Shown one piece after another: positions 1 to 8,718 of a stretch of 64,000 bases of DNA. Every line of letters starts with the position of its first letter. The first letter of the stretch is position 1. Both the position numbers and the translations under genes were made by a program. The stretch lies in contig NZ_CP178861.1 in NCBI RefSeq assembly GCF_047344985.1, positions 1,364,001-1,428,000 of the forward strand, read 5' to 3'. Under the pieces are notes generated by a model, which did not search any database, was not told where the DNA came from, and saw nothing but the letters and a program-made list of their open reading frames with translations. The stretch comes from Bdellovibrio sp047344985 (GTDB lineage: Bacteria; Bdellovibrionota; Bdellovibrionia; Bdellovibrionales; Bdellovibrionaceae).

Positions 1-659
1 ACGTGATCAGGGAACACGTTTTGGCGAGTCAGGTTAGGGATATGAGCGCTAGTCAAAAGCTCTGCTAGTTTTCCGCACTTCTCAGTCAATTGCTCAAGCA
101 ATTGGTTTTGACGAGCTGTCAAGAATGAGAAGAACACCATCGCAGGAATCGCTACGGCAAGACCCAAAGCTGTCGTATACATCGAAACGGAGATACCGTG
201 TGCGAGCAATGTTTGTTTTTGTGCAGGGTCTGCAGTTGCAACCGCTTGGAACGAAAGGATAAGACCGTGGATCGTACCAAGAAGACCCATCAAAGTTGCG
301 ACGTTGGCAAGCATTGATAAGTAGTGCAGACGTTTAGTATAAAGCGGCATGTTCTCACTCAAAGCGATATCATGAGCTTGGAAGATCGTATCATCGTCAC
401 GATCTGCTTTCTCAATGATTGTTTTGAATGCGCTCGCCAAAGGTTTTTTCTCAAGCTGTGCACAAAGAAGTAAAGCCTCGTCCATTTTTTTAGCGAGAAT
501 AAGATTTTGAATCTTACCCATGAACTCTTCGACATTCATGCCGTAGTCTTTATAAAGTGCGCGTGCGCGTTCTGCCACGAGAACTAGAGCGCCAATTCCC
601 ACCAATAGAATACACCAGCCGACGAAGCCAGAATCATTCATGAACTTTAAGAATGCCAT
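1..659 (-). CDS. MotA/TolQ/ExbB-family proton channel subunit (partial)
   Basis: The frame runs off the left edge, so the C-terminal end is missing; 219 codons are visible. The ATG at 659 has AAGGAGG just upstream. An N-terminal membrane helix (about residues 11-28) is followed by a cytoplasmic stretch and two further helices; the second carries ANVATLMGLLGTIHG, the signature of ExbB/TolQ/MotA subunits that pass protons and drive periplasmic or outer membrane work. The start overlaps the end of the GYF-PilZ gene by 26 bp, so the two are co-transcribed. The ExbD/TolR-type partner would be expected beyond the window edge. ExbB, TolQ and gliding-motility AglX types cannot be told apart here. Confidence 0.85.
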   Translation of the reverse strand, partial: MAFLKFMNDSGFVGWCILLVGIGALVLVAERARALYKDYGMNVEEFMGKIQNLILAKKMDEALLLCAQLEKKPLASAFKTIIEKADRDDDTIFQAHDIALSENMPLYTKRLHYLSMLANVATLMGLLGTIHGLILSFQAVATADPAQKQTLLAHGISVSMYTTALGLAVAIPAMVFFSFLTARQNQLLEQLTEKCGKLAELLTSAHIPNLTRQNVFPDH

Positions 660-1251
660 TTGTTTCCTCCTTGGAAACGCCACCGCGTGTCCATTTTGTT
701 AACTGAGTCTTGCCTTGGTCTTGCACTTGGAGGAAACGAACTGCGTAATGCAAACCTGATTTTACGTTGAGTCTTTGCTTTGAGAAGTTCTTACGAACAA
801 TTTCACAAAGCACGTTGAAGCTCTGAGGATTCGCCTCAGATGTTCTAAAATGAATTAATACTTGTTGTCCGAGTTGTAGCAATGGATCGTTAAGAAGAAC
901 CAATGCTCCGTTTTCACTCACACTCAAAGTTTGTCCGTCAAAGAAGTTGTGTTCATTGTGAGCATAAATAGGAGTCACAAGATCCACGCGAGGAAATTTA
1001 CGGTCTTTGAAAGCGCCGGAAAGATGATCTTTGGTTTCGATCAAACGGCACAAACGGTCTTTTGAAAAATCTTGCAGATCGCCTACAAGAGTCCAATTAT
1101 CCAAGTGAGAAGCCCACACATAGTTGTAGTCAAAGAGCTCCCCATTTTGGATCATTGTGATCAGGGATCTATATTCGTAGGGACCGTATTTCATTTCCCC
1201 ACGAAGGATATACCACTGAGCTGTATTTGTCGCTGCTTGTACCCCACCCAT
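634..1251 (-). CDS. GYF_2-PilZ two-domain protein
   Basis: A 205-residue soluble protein starting at ATG 1251 (AAAGGA 6 nt upstream). Residues about 12-60 form a GYF_2-type domain (WYILRGEMKYGPYEYRSL, then an acidic turn and VWASHLDNW), a fold that usually binds proline-rich or membrane-associated partners. The second half resembles PilZ: RKFPR fits the RxxxR half of the c-di-GMP motif, but the second box reads SVSENG where D/NxSxxG is expected, so its first residue is changed. It lies between a vWA lipoprotein and an ExbB/MotA channel in one operon, suggesting a cytoplasmic adaptor for that envelope machine. Whether c-di-GMP is bound is open. Confidence 0.75.
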   Translation of the reverse strand: MGGVQAATNTAQWYILRGEMKYGPYEYRSLITMIQNGELFDYNYVWASHLDNWTLVGDLQDFSKDRLCRLIETKDHLSGAFKDRKFPRVDLVTPIYAHNEHNFFDGQTLSVSENGALVLLNDPLLQLGQQVLIHFRTSEANPQSFNVLCEIVRKNFSKQRLNVKSGLHYAVRFLQVQDQGKTQLTKWTRGGVSKEETNGILKVHE

Positions 1252-1262
1252 ACTAAATCCTT

Positions 1263-2330
1263 TTAGAGTTTAATCGACTTCGGATAGTAGTCGATTTGAA
1301 TTTTGGCGTCGGCACCAGGCACGGAACTTCCGTGGAAGGTGATCGTCAAGTCAGTTGCGTTGTAAGTCCAACCATTCGTTGCATCTTTGTTGATAACGAC
1401 TCCGTCAACCATCACGCTGATTGTATCTTCTTGAGGTTCGCGGCTAAGTTTGAACACGGCTGAAAGTTGGATGATCGAGTCTGAGATCAACGTCAATGTG
1501 TCACCGAAGTTAGAGCACAATGAACCCTTCACGCCGCCAGTCAAATCAGCAAGCTGAGGAAGGCGAGTGGAAATCTTACGTGCGAAACCATCTGTAGAAA
1601 GTTGATTCTTACAAGCTGTGTCTGGCACGGAGATTGTGTTCACGGAATAGTTTTTACCGTTCACACTTGCATTCGTATAAGTATCCAAGAAATCTACGTA
1701 GCTTTGTACTGTGTAGTTCTTAGATGCATCTTCAAAAGCTGTCTCTGATGAACCAGAGAAGTCTTCTTCGTCGCTCACGATGATAACCGCCAAGAAAGCG
1801 TCATCGCGGCGGAAAGCTGAGTTCCAAGGATCAAGCAGAGTTTGCTTGAAGCTTTCAAACACACGCTCATCACCGTTACCAAGCGTTCCTTGCTTGATAT
1901 TTGTGTTGAACACGTTGCTCATGTTTGGAGTGTTCTTATCCATAACAAACACGCCAGAGTGAGTTTCAACTTTTGGATTTGCTTGAAGAACCGCGCCATC
2001 CCTGATGCGGGCTTTAACACTGTCTGAATGAAATTGTTTTTCCCAAGCATCTGAAGTTGTCACTGCCATGTGGAAGTCATAGTTGTATTGATTGAAACGA
2101 TTGATGAATGCCTGGAAGTTGGAAGCCAAGTTGTTTTGCGAAGTTTCCATGGAGCCCGAGTTATCGATCACCCACAAGATGTCAATCTTCTTAGGAATGA
2201 TGACAGCTTGTTGTTTGTAATCGTTGGCGTCGTTGAGGAGGGAATAAGAGCTAGAGCTCTTGTTGCATCCTGCAAATAGTGCCACAGCTGAAGCTATTAC
2301 GATTGCTTTGCGTGCGACTTGATTAATCAT
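1263..2330 (-). CDS. von Willebrand factor A domain lipoprotein
   Basis: A 355-residue protein with a lipoprotein signal peptide ending in the lipobox LFAGC (Cys 22) and a short Ser-rich linker. A vWA domain follows: IDILWVIDNSGSM provides the MIDAS DxSxS motif and VIIVSDEEDFSG resembles the later metal-site strand. vWA domains bind protein ligands through a divalent metal, so an extracytoplasmic adhesion or scaffold role is likely. The C-terminal ~60 residues look beta-rich, with a repeated SxVxVDGxxI pattern. AGGAGG lies about 11 nt before ATG 2330. It is the first gene of the minus-strand operon, followed after 11 nt by the GYF-PilZ gene. The exact ligand is unknown. Confidence 0.85.
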   Translation of the reverse strand: MINQVARKAIVIASAVALFAGCNKSSSSYSLLNDANDYKQQAVIIPKKIDILWVIDNSGSMETSQNNLASNFQAFINRFNQYNYDFHMAVTTSDAWEKQFHSDSVKARIRDGAVLQANPKVETHSGVFVMDKNTPNMSNVFNTNIKQGTLGNGDERVFESFKQTLLDPWNSAFRRDDAFLAVIIVSDEEDFSGSSETAFEDASKNYTVQSYVDFLDTYTNASVNGKNYSVNTISVPDTACKNQLSTDGFARKISTRLPQLADLTGGVKGSLCSNFGDTLTLISDSIIQLSAVFKLSREPQEDTISVMVDGVVINKDATNGWTYNATDLTITFHGSSVPGADAKIQIDYYPKSIKL

Positions 2331-2809
2331 ACGGTTATGCCCTCCTGAGCCCCACCATGCTTTGCGATGAAACCAGTTTCGTTCAATTCAACAAGAAACT
2401 GAAATTTGCGATAACTGCCTGATTTTGTTTTTTAATTTTTAAGTGGTCTCATTGTGAGACAAGCTAAGTGTTTGAAATCATAGAGAGTTGCAGAATCATT
2501 CATTTTCAAAAAAATTTTCTTCTGTAGAACCTCTCGACACTTTCAAAAAGATTCTCAAGCCCCATATCAGCTAAGTACGCGTACTTTTGGGAAGTTCCTT
2601 CTTACTGCCGAACTTCTGGCCACTCCCTAGGACGTGAAGGTGAGTGGGCTCGGGTTTTTCGCGCAAGAAGTTGCGGTGGATTTTTGTATCTTCGAGTGTG
2701 TAAGGGAAATTTTCTCCTAAGAACTCTTGGACAGCAGTGATTTTTATACATCATATATACTCACTCACTCTATCTGTCTATTGCTGCTAACAAATGAACT
2801 CCAACTTTT

Positions 2810-2826
2810 CACTTCCATTTGGCAGT
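2810..2826 (+). repeat. 17-mer direct repeat, copy 1
   Basis: CACTTCCATTTGGCAGT occurs here and again identically at 3125-3141; a 15/17 match lies inside the HNH gene at 4331-4347. Copy 1 sits 10 nt after an inverted 11-nt copy of the tandem-array unit. Confidence 0.7.
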
Positions 2827-2894
2827 GGTGTGCGGAGTTGTTTGCTATTAATAGCAGAAACAATAGCACGAGCGCCCTCCATCCATGAGAAGGC

Positions 2895-2925
2895 CTTCCT
2901 GACGAGCATCGTGCTCGTCAGGGAG
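2895..2925. repeat. Perfect hairpin (11-bp stem, 3-nt loop)
   Basis: CCTGACGAGCA (2898-2908), loop TCG, then TGCTCGTCAGG (2912-2922); three more pairs including one G-T extend it to 2895-2925. No T-run follows on either strand, so a standard intrinsic terminator is unlikely. Confidence 0.7.
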
Positions 2926-3039
2926 AGTAACGGGGAGAATTTAAAATTTTGAATAAGGGGTTTTTAAAACGAAAAGTAATTAAAATAAAAAATAAAAAGC
3001 GACAAACAAAAACAAAAAAATCATCCCTTTATACCTTCC

Positions 3040-3064
3040 TTTCCTGGCCACGACGGCCAGGAAA
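3040..3064. repeat. Perfect hairpin (10-bp stem, 5-nt loop)
   Basis: TTTCCTGGCC (3040-3049), loop ACGAC, then GGCCAGGAAA (3055-3064). It lies in a strongly A-rich stretch. It could be a terminator read on the minus strand, since A-rich sequence to its left would be T-rich there, but no minus-strand gene ends nearby. Confidence 0.6.
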
Positions 3065-3124
3065 CAGCCTTCTCAAGGACGGACAGCCCACAAAGATATC
3101 CGCACAGCTGTACAAGAAAAAATC

Positions 3125-3141
3125 CACTTCCATTTGGCAGT
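3125..3141 (+). repeat. 17-mer direct repeat, copy 2
   Basis: Identical to 2810-2826 and followed after 13 nt by the 8-nt tandem array, mirroring copy 1, which is preceded by an inverted piece of that array unit. Confidence 0.7.
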
Positions 3142-3154
3142 AAAAAATAATCCA

Positions 3155-3214
3155 TTGTTCATTTGTTCATTTGTTCATTTGTTCATTTGTTCATTTGTTC
3201 ATTTGTTCATTTGT
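3155..3214 (+). repeat. 8-nt tandem array (TTGTTCAT, 7 full copies plus TTGT)
   Basis: Seven exact copies of TTGTTCAT and a partial eighth. It lies about 270 bp upstream of the HNH gene start. An 8-nt unit outside a reading frame can change length by slipped-strand pairing and alter promoter spacing; that role is inference only. Confidence 0.95.
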
Positions 3215-3482
3215 AAGGGCGCTGCATCACTTTTCTATTACAAAATCATCTTCTTAAATATTTTTATTGACGGTGTTTTTCAGTCCGTAAAATCGGTTAG
3301 GTGATGCTTCCTTTAAAAAGATAGGAGGCATCTCGGATCGGAATTGTTAATTCAATATAAGCAATTCATGAGCGAACAAAACAGCGAATTGAGTAGTTCC
3401 CATAATTCCATTTCCCTCAGGAAAATCGTCAAAAATTCTATTTTAAAATCTATGTTATACAAGTTCTACAAAAAGGTGATTT

Positions 3483-4478
3483 ATGAATATTCGATACTTG
3501 TCTGATGAAAATCTTGAGCAGAATTTAAAATATTTAGTTCAAAAAGAAAGAGAAATTCTATCTGACATCCTTTTGCATATTGCGGAAGTGGATCGTCGCA
3601 AGTTGTATTTGTCGAAAGCTTATTCAAGTCTCTTTGATTATCTCACTAAGTACCTTGGATATTCCGCAGGAAGTGCGCAACGTAGAATCGATGCGGCTCG
3701 GTTATCTCGTGATATTCCGGAAGTTGCTGAAAGTCTTGAGTCTGGCAGTTTGAATCTTTCTCAAATAAGTCTTTTGCAGAAGGCCCTCCGTCAAACAAAA
3801 AAAGAGGCACACATGGCGGTTCCCGTTGAGATTAAGAAAGAAATCTTAAATGAACTTATCGGAAAGTCTTATCAAGACTCCGAAGTCCTTGTTGCTAAAG
3901 CGCTGAATATCGAGATCAAGCAGGCTCCTAAAATTCAACACCAAGCTGACGAATCCGTTCGGTTTGAAGTAAGCCTCAGTAAAGATCAATGGCAGAAGAT
4001 GGAAGAAATGCGTTCATTGTTGTCACATTCACTGACAAATGGAAGTTGGGATGAAATCTTGGAGTTTGTCGCAGATAAAGTCATTCAGCAAAAAACTCGA
4101 AGAGCTTCGGAAGCTTCGGAGGAACTGAAGATTTCAAATTTAAATAAGAAATTTAAAGCAAACACCAGTGAAAGAAAAAATATTTCTGAAATGAATAATT
4201 TAAAATTAGATTCTAAACAACAGTCAGAAGTTTTTTCTCAAAGAGAATATATTCCCGCACCGTTACGAAGAATGATTTTTCAACGTGATCAATGCTGTCA
4301 GCATGTTGATAAAACCACAGGCAAGAAGTGCACTTCCAAATGGCAGTTGCAGGTTGATCATATTCAACCTGTTTGGGCTGGTGGAAAAAGTGAGCAAAGA
4401 AATCTGCAGTTGTTATGTGCGGCTCATAACAGAATGAAGTATTTCAAAGAAGCCAGTATTCAGATGGTAAACGGATAG
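3483..4478 (+). CDS. HNH endonuclease with DUF222-like N-terminal region
   Basis: A 331-residue protein. Residues about 1-130 are helical (SLFDYLTKYLGYSAGSAQRR, ARLSRDIPEVAESLESG) and resemble the helical region that precedes HNH domains in DUF222/13E12-type proteins. A Lys/Asn/Glu-rich linker (about 195-255) leads to the nuclease: RRMIFQRDQC, a Cys pair around GKKC, LQVDHIQPVWAGG, and LLCAAHNRMKY, giving the His-Asn-His core with Cys ligands. The probable ribosome site AAAGGTGA lies just before ATG 3483. The gene stands alone in a repeat-rich AT-rich island, with a tandem array upstream and (GATA)6 just downstream, and carries a near copy of the flanking 17-mer. No cognate methylase or toxin partner is visible. 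Confidence 0.85.
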   Translation: MNIRYLSDENLEQNLKYLVQKEREILSDILLHIAEVDRRKLYLSKAYSSLFDYLTKYLGYSAGSAQRRIDAARLSRDIPEVAESLESGSLNLSQISLLQKALRQTKKEAHMAVPVEIKKEILNELIGKSYQDSEVLVAKALNIEIKQAPKIQHQADESVRFEVSLSKDQWQKMEEMRSLLSHSLTNGSWDEILEFVADKVIQQKTRRASEASEELKISNLNKKFKANTSERKNISEMNNLKLDSKQQSEVFSQREYIPAPLRRMIFQRDQCCQHVDKTTGKKCTSKWQLQVDHIQPVWAGGKSEQRNLQLLCAAHNRMKYFKEASIQMVNG

Positions 4479-4490
4479 CTTTTTTGATTA

Positions 4491-4514
4491 GATAGATAGA
4501 TAGATAGATAGATA
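4491..4514 (+). repeat. (GATA)6 tetranucleotide repeat
   Basis: Six perfect GATA units begin 12 nt after the HNH gene stop. The HNH gene is therefore bracketed by simple tandem repeats on both sides. Confidence 0.9.
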
Positions 4515-4580
4515 GGCCTAAGGAATGGCGGCAGGTTGCCAAAAGAGCAAAGATATATGCACGGGCCTTATCGAGTGGCT

Positions 4581-5225
4581 TTAGCCCACTTTGCGATCTT
4601 CGCTTGGAGAAAGTGCGGAAGGTGTTCGTTCTACTTTTTCGTCTTTGTGTTTTAGAGCTTTATAGAATGCATGAATAAATATTGCTCTTACGAAGATGGC
4701 GCTGGGATTTATAAGGCCTTGCAGTAGCATGTGAATGGTTTCAAACAAGAAGAAGCCGAAACCCCATTTGATGCATGAACGTCGTTTGTCTTCCCAGCCG
4801 ATAATGGCGCAGACAGAGTAAAATGCTCCGGAAAATAAATTGTAATAACCCATGCCGATCATTTTTAGTGACGGAAAAATGCCAAAGACGACAGCTATAC
4901 CCATAAGTAAATTTAAAACGCCTAAGAAGGCAAGAAGGCCATAACCAGCACCTCGTGACTCTTGCGAACTTTCTGGAGTACCATCGAGAATTTGACTGCC
5001 GTGAGAGACATAAGGAGTGGAGGAGCCCATCTGCCAACGAACGGTCACTGAGCTTCCGTCATCCAAGGAAAAGCTATTACCTTTGGTGATGCCTTTCCAG
5101 CCTTTTAAAACTCCAAGAGTTTCTTTATCAAGAGAAACGGTGAGGGTATTGGAAAACCAACCCCATTCAATCATCAAACTTTTTACTTTGCCATTGATAC
5201 GCAGAAGATACTCTTTTTGTGCCAC
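4581..5225 (-). CDS. Unknown multi-pass membrane protein
   Basis: I do not recognise a family. About 215 residues: an N-terminal soluble part of about 75 residues rich in beta-like sequence (VKSLMIEWGWFSNTLTVSLD), a polar linker with Ser/Glu, then about four hydrophobic helices between residues 95 and 195 (for example YGLLAFLGVLNLLMGIAVVF) and a charged C-terminal tail. Start choice: AGGAG directly abuts the ATG at 5231 with no spacing, while it lies 6 nt before the in-frame GTG at 5225, so GTG is preferred. The gene stands alone between the HNH island and mazG. Confidence 0.65.
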   Translation of the reverse strand: MAQKEYLLRINGKVKSLMIEWGWFSNTLTVSLDKETLGVLKGWKGITKGNSFSLDDGSSVTVRWQMGSSTPYVSHGSQILDGTPESSQESRGAGYGLLAFLGVLNLLMGIAVVFGIFPSLKMIGMGYYNLFSGAFYSVCAIIGWEDKRRSCIKWGFGFFLFETIHMLLQGLINPSAIFVRAIFIHAFYKALKHKDEKVERTPSALSPSEDRKVG

Positions 5226-5361
5226 ATTCATCTCCTAGAGTCCGCAGACCTTAGAACTAACGGCACAGTGTTTCGTAAGCTAAAGATTGTTTAAGAAGAA
5301 TTTGCTGAACTTTTTAAATAAATAAAAAAACGTCGTCACATTTAGAGACGAATGCATTTTT

Positions 5362-6177
5362 CTATTTCTTTTTTAAAAGTGCCTTCGCCTTTAACCAAAA
5401 AGCTTCTTTTTCATCCAATGTCAAAGAACCCCAGTCTTTGCCTTCGGATTTAGCAATTTCGATCATCTTGTTAAAGCGGCCTTCAAAACGCTGATTGGCT
5501 TTGCGCAGAACTTGCTCGGGCTCCATGTCTAAATGACGGCCTAGTTGGGCTAAAGAAAACAACACGTCACCCAATTCGTGTTCGATTTCCGCAGTGGAAC
5601 CCTCATCCAAGGCTTCACGCAATTCATCAAATTCTTCTTCCACCTTCGTCATCACACCTTCGGCGTTGTCCCAATCGAATTGCAACTTGTCAGTGCGTTT
5701 GCCGATTTTGTAAGCGCGTTGCAAAGCGGGAAGTGGAGGTACGTTCAATGCGTAAGGAGAGGCTTCTCCTGCGGCACCTTTTTCTTTTTTCTTAATGTCT
5801 TCCCAATTGCGCACAACTTCAGCAGAGTCGGCAACGGCCACATCGCCAAAAACATGGGGATGACGACGCACAAGTTTTTCGGAGATCGAAGCAATGACAT
5901 CGTCCATCGTGAAAGCACCGCGTTCAGAAGCGAGCTGTGCGTGCAGAACAACTTGGAAAAGAACATCTCCGAGTTCTTCTTTCATTTTGGCGTCTTTTTC
6001 AGAGCTGGCAGGGTTTTCAAGAACTTCGACGAGTTCATGAGTTTCTTCGATTGCGTATTGAGTCAAAGACTCGTGAGTTTGCTCTTTATCCCAGGGGCAA
6101 CCATCAGGGCCGCGAAGACTGGATACGATCTCGACTAAGGACTCAATTTGACGTAGGTTAGAAGGAATGCGCGCCAT
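5362..6177 (-). CDS. mazG: Nucleoside triphosphate pyrophosphohydrolase MazG
   Basis: A 271-residue protein, close to the usual length (~263). It hydrolyses NTPs/dNTPs to NMP and pyrophosphate in the cytoplasm, clearing non-canonical nucleotides and affecting the stringent response. Two MazG repeats are visible: the N-terminal one with GPDGCPWDKEQTHESL, EETHEL and EELGDVLFQVV, and the C-terminal one with EEFDELREAL and HELGDVLFSLAQL; the EExxE and ExxD metal ligands are kept in both. CGAGG precedes the ATG at 6177. It is divergent from the pgpH-like gene across a 124-bp gap, which must hold both promoters. Confidence 0.95.
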   Translation of the reverse strand: MARIPSNLRQIESLVEIVSSLRGPDGCPWDKEQTHESLTQYAIEETHELVEVLENPASSEKDAKMKEELGDVLFQVVLHAQLASERGAFTMDDVIASISEKLVRRHPHVFGDVAVADSAEVVRNWEDIKKKEKGAAGEASPYALNVPPLPALQRAYKIGKRTDKLQFDWDNAEGVMTKVEEEFDELREALDEGSTAEIEHELGDVLFSLAQLGRHLDMEPEQVLRKANQRFEGRFNKMIEIAKSEGKDWGSLTLDEKEAFWLKAKALLKKK

Positions 6178-6301
6178 GAAAAGCCTCGACTTTCTGATGG
6201 AATCTCTTCATAGCTAGCACAATTACAGAGTGATTTCGACAATTTTCGTAAAACACGTTAGGGTAGTGTTAATGCCCTTTTAAGGATTACAGACTAAGGA
6301 T

Positions 6302-8716
6302 ATGCAACGAGCAAAGAATTCCAAAAAAGGCGAGAGTCCCGCGACTCGAGTCAGTTATGAAGATCACAGTCTTAAGTTTTTGGACTGGGTGGATTCTATT
6401 GGCCTGGAGAAAACTTTCTTCGGCCGCATCGTGCAAATCATGGAAGAAAAGTTCTTCATCCGTCGTGCGGCTTTGATCTTCCTGTATTGCGTCCTGTTAT
6501 CCTACACAATCTTCTATCAATTCGATATTCCGTATAACTTCAACGTCGGTGACGTCGCGAAGTTTGATGTGGCTTCACCAATCGGTTTTGAAATGACCGA
6601 TGAAGTAACGACGGAAGAGAAACGTCTTAAATCCGAGTACGCCGTTCCTATCGTTTATGACTATGACACGTCGGTGTTTGAGAGAGTGTCCGTGAACTTG
6701 ATTCACTCTTTCAGAACGATGCGCGCCTATTACCGCGAAACAAAGTGGCCAACGGCCGCAGCGGCGTATCGTGCAAAAGTAAAAGATTTCTTTCAATACA
6801 AAAAGCAATTTGAAAAAGAACTTGGAGTCGGTGTTTCTGACTTCATGTTCGAATGGCTGATTGATCTAAAATTCAACCCACGTATTGAAGCTGTGATAAT
6901 TCGCAATCTTGAAAGCTGGTACGACAAGAAAATTGCGGAAGCTCCAGATCGTTTTATCCCGGCCAATCAGCTCAACGTTTTAGCTCGCGTAGTTCACAAA
7001 AACAATTTGGGTAAAGAGTTCCCGATTGGACGGGAAGAGATTCTGGATCTACAAGCGCCCGAAAATTTCGAATTCGATTCTAAAAAAGACCTCAATCGCT
7101 TCTCTGAATCTGACCAAGCGAATTTATTATACTTCGCACGCTCTTTACTTGTTCCAAACCTCACTTTGAACAAACAAGAAACAGCCTCAAGAAGACAAGC
7201 TGCCCGTGATGCCGTCATTCCCGTGACGATCACAATCAAAAAGAACCAAACAATCATCACACAAGGTTCTGTGATTCAGCCCTTCCAAATGGCGGTGATC
7301 AAACAAATCGAAAACATCCGCGCTGACAAACGCAAAGACGTGATGGCCCTTTCCATGGCGCTCATGCTTTCGGTTGCGATCATGGTATTCTTCTCGTACC
7401 TAAAGCGTTTCACGATGAACAAAGTAAAGATCGACTTTAAAGACGTGACCGTCATGATGTTGATTGCGTTCGGAGTGATCTTCTTCACAAAAATTTATCT
7501 TTTCGTAACCGATGCAGCCTTTGCCTCCAAGATGGGGCACATCCTTCCGCCAGCCGTGTTTTTGTTTGCGGCTCCCGTGGCGGCAGGACCGATGCTCGTA
7601 GGCTTGCTCATTACCTACGGCGAAATCGTATGGCTTTTCACAGCGTTCTTATCGGTGTGCTTAGGAATCATGGTGGATTACAACTATCCATTTATGTTCG
7701 TCACACTTGTTGGTGGTATCGCCGCAGCCAGAGGTGTTTTCAACTGTAAAACTCGCAATGACGTGTACTTCGCCGGTGTTCGCACGGGTCTTATTAATGC
7801 ACTCATGATCGCCTTCATTCTAACAATGACGAAGTTCGATCAAGAGGGTGGGGTTAAAGAAATTCTTCTTTCAATTCCAGCAGGCTTTATCGGCGGTATC
7901 TTTAGTGCGCTTGTTGCAATGATGTTCATTCCTCTTTTGGAATCGATCTTCAACTACACGACAGACGTGAAACTTCTGGAGCTCAGCAACCTCAATCATC
8001 CGCTCTTAAAAGAAATGATCGTCAAAGCTCCAGGAACTTATCACCACTCGATGATGGTAGGCTCCATGGTGGAGGCCGCTGCGGAAGAAATCGGCGCGAA
8101 TCCACTATTGGGAAAAGTCATGTGCTACTACCACGACATCGGAAAGATGGAGCACGCCAATTACTTTATCGAGAATCAAAAACCAGGACACAACCCGCAC
8201 GATCATATTTCTCCGTTCATGAGTAAGACCTTGCTTGTCGCACACGTGAAAGACGGGATTGAGATGGGAACGTCTTACAAACTAGGTAAGCCGATCCTTG
8301 ACGGTATCATCCAGCATCATGGAACGACGCTGATCTCTTACTTCTATAACAAGGCCCTTGATCTTAAAAAAGAAGACGATCCAGAAATCAGCGACAACGA
8401 CTTCCGCTATCCGGGACCAAAACCACAATTCCGTGAATCAGCGCTTTGCATGCTTGCCGATAGTATCGAAGCCGCTGCACGTTCTTTGGATGAACCGACG
8501 CCAACGCGTTTGCAAAACATTGTTCGCAATATCATTCAAAGAAAGTTTTCAGACGGGCAGCTCGATGAGTGTAATCTGACCCTCAAAGACATTTCTAAAG
8601 TTGAAGCCGCTTTCGTGCGCATTCTTCTTGGGATTTACCATCAACGTATCGATTATCCAAAGAGCGCCGGTGGCGGTTTAGGAGATGTCGGTCAAGTAAC
8701 GCCATCACAAGGGTAG
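6302..8716 (+). CDS. 7TM-HD family phosphodiesterase (PgpH/YqfF type)
   Basis: An 804-residue membrane enzyme. A first helix (about residues 55-75) is followed by a large extracytoplasmic 7TMR-HDED domain (about 80-345), about six or seven clustered helices (350-550), and a cytoplasmic HD domain: HHSMMVGSMVEAAAEEIG near residue 580 and YHDIGKMEH near 611 give the metal-binding His and HD pairs, with GIIQHHGTT later. Family members such as Listeria PgpH hydrolyse cyclic di-AMP. Whether this organism uses c-di-AMP cannot be told from the window, so the substrate is inferred. ybeY follows after 2 nt, the same order as in many bacteria. Confidence 0.88.
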   Translation: MQRAKNSKKGESPATRVSYEDHSLKFLDWVDSIGLEKTFFGRIVQIMEEKFFIRRAALIFLYCVLLSYTIFYQFDIPYNFNVGDVAKFDVASPIGFEMTDEVTTEEKRLKSEYAVPIVYDYDTSVFERVSVNLIHSFRTMRAYYRETKWPTAAAAYRAKVKDFFQYKKQFEKELGVGVSDFMFEWLIDLKFNPRIEAVIIRNLESWYDKKIAEAPDRFIPANQLNVLARVVHKNNLGKEFPIGREEILDLQAPENFEFDSKKDLNRFSESDQANLLYFARSLLVPNLTLNKQETASRRQAARDAVIPVTITIKKNQTIITQGSVIQPFQMAVIKQIENIRADKRKDVMALSMALMLSVAIMVFFSYLKRFTMNKVKIDFKDVTVMMLIAFGVIFFTKIYLFVTDAAFASKMGHILPPAVFLFAAPVAAGPMLVGLLITYGEIVWLFTAFLSVCLGIMVDYNYPFMFVTLVGGIAAARGVFNCKTRNDVYFAGVRTGLINALMIAFILTMTKFDQEGGVKEILLSIPAGFIGGIFSALVAMMFIPLLESIFNYTTDVKLLELSNLNHPLLKEMIVKAPGTYHHSMMVGSMVEAAAEEIGANPLLGKVMCYYHDIGKMEHANYFIENQKPGHNPHDHISPFMSKTLLVAHVKDGIEMGTSYKLGKPILDGIIQHHGTTLISYFYNKALDLKKEDDPEISDNDFRYPGPKPQFRESALCMLADSIEAAARSLDEPTPTRLQNIVRNIIQRKFSDGQLDECNLTLKDISKVEAAFVRILLGIYHQRIDYPKSAGGGLGDVGQVTPSQG

Positions 8717-8718
8717 AC

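Larger units (their letters stand above)
2331..3482. other. 1.15-kb AT-rich non-coding region with repeats
   Basis: No convincing gene is seen. The stretch separates the minus-strand vWA operon from the plus-strand HNH gene and holds a 14-nt palindrome (2573-2586, AAGTACGCGTACTT), two copies of a 17-mer (2810, 3125), two perfect hairpins (2898-2922, 3040-3064) and a seven-copy 8-nt tandem array (3155-3214). An 11-mer at 2789-2799 (AACAAATGAAC) is the reverse complement of the tandem unit plus three bases. The only open frame here (2949-3143) is lysine-rich low-complexity sequence crossing a hairpin and is not a believable protein. Confidence 0.7.

Noticed and set aside
2949..3143. 64-codon open frame in the repeat region
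   Set aside because: Lys-rich low-complexity product, crosses a perfect hairpin, no ribosome site, TTG-type start.
3155..3214. CRISPR-like array
   Set aside because: Units are 8 nt and directly joined; there are no spacers and no cas genes.
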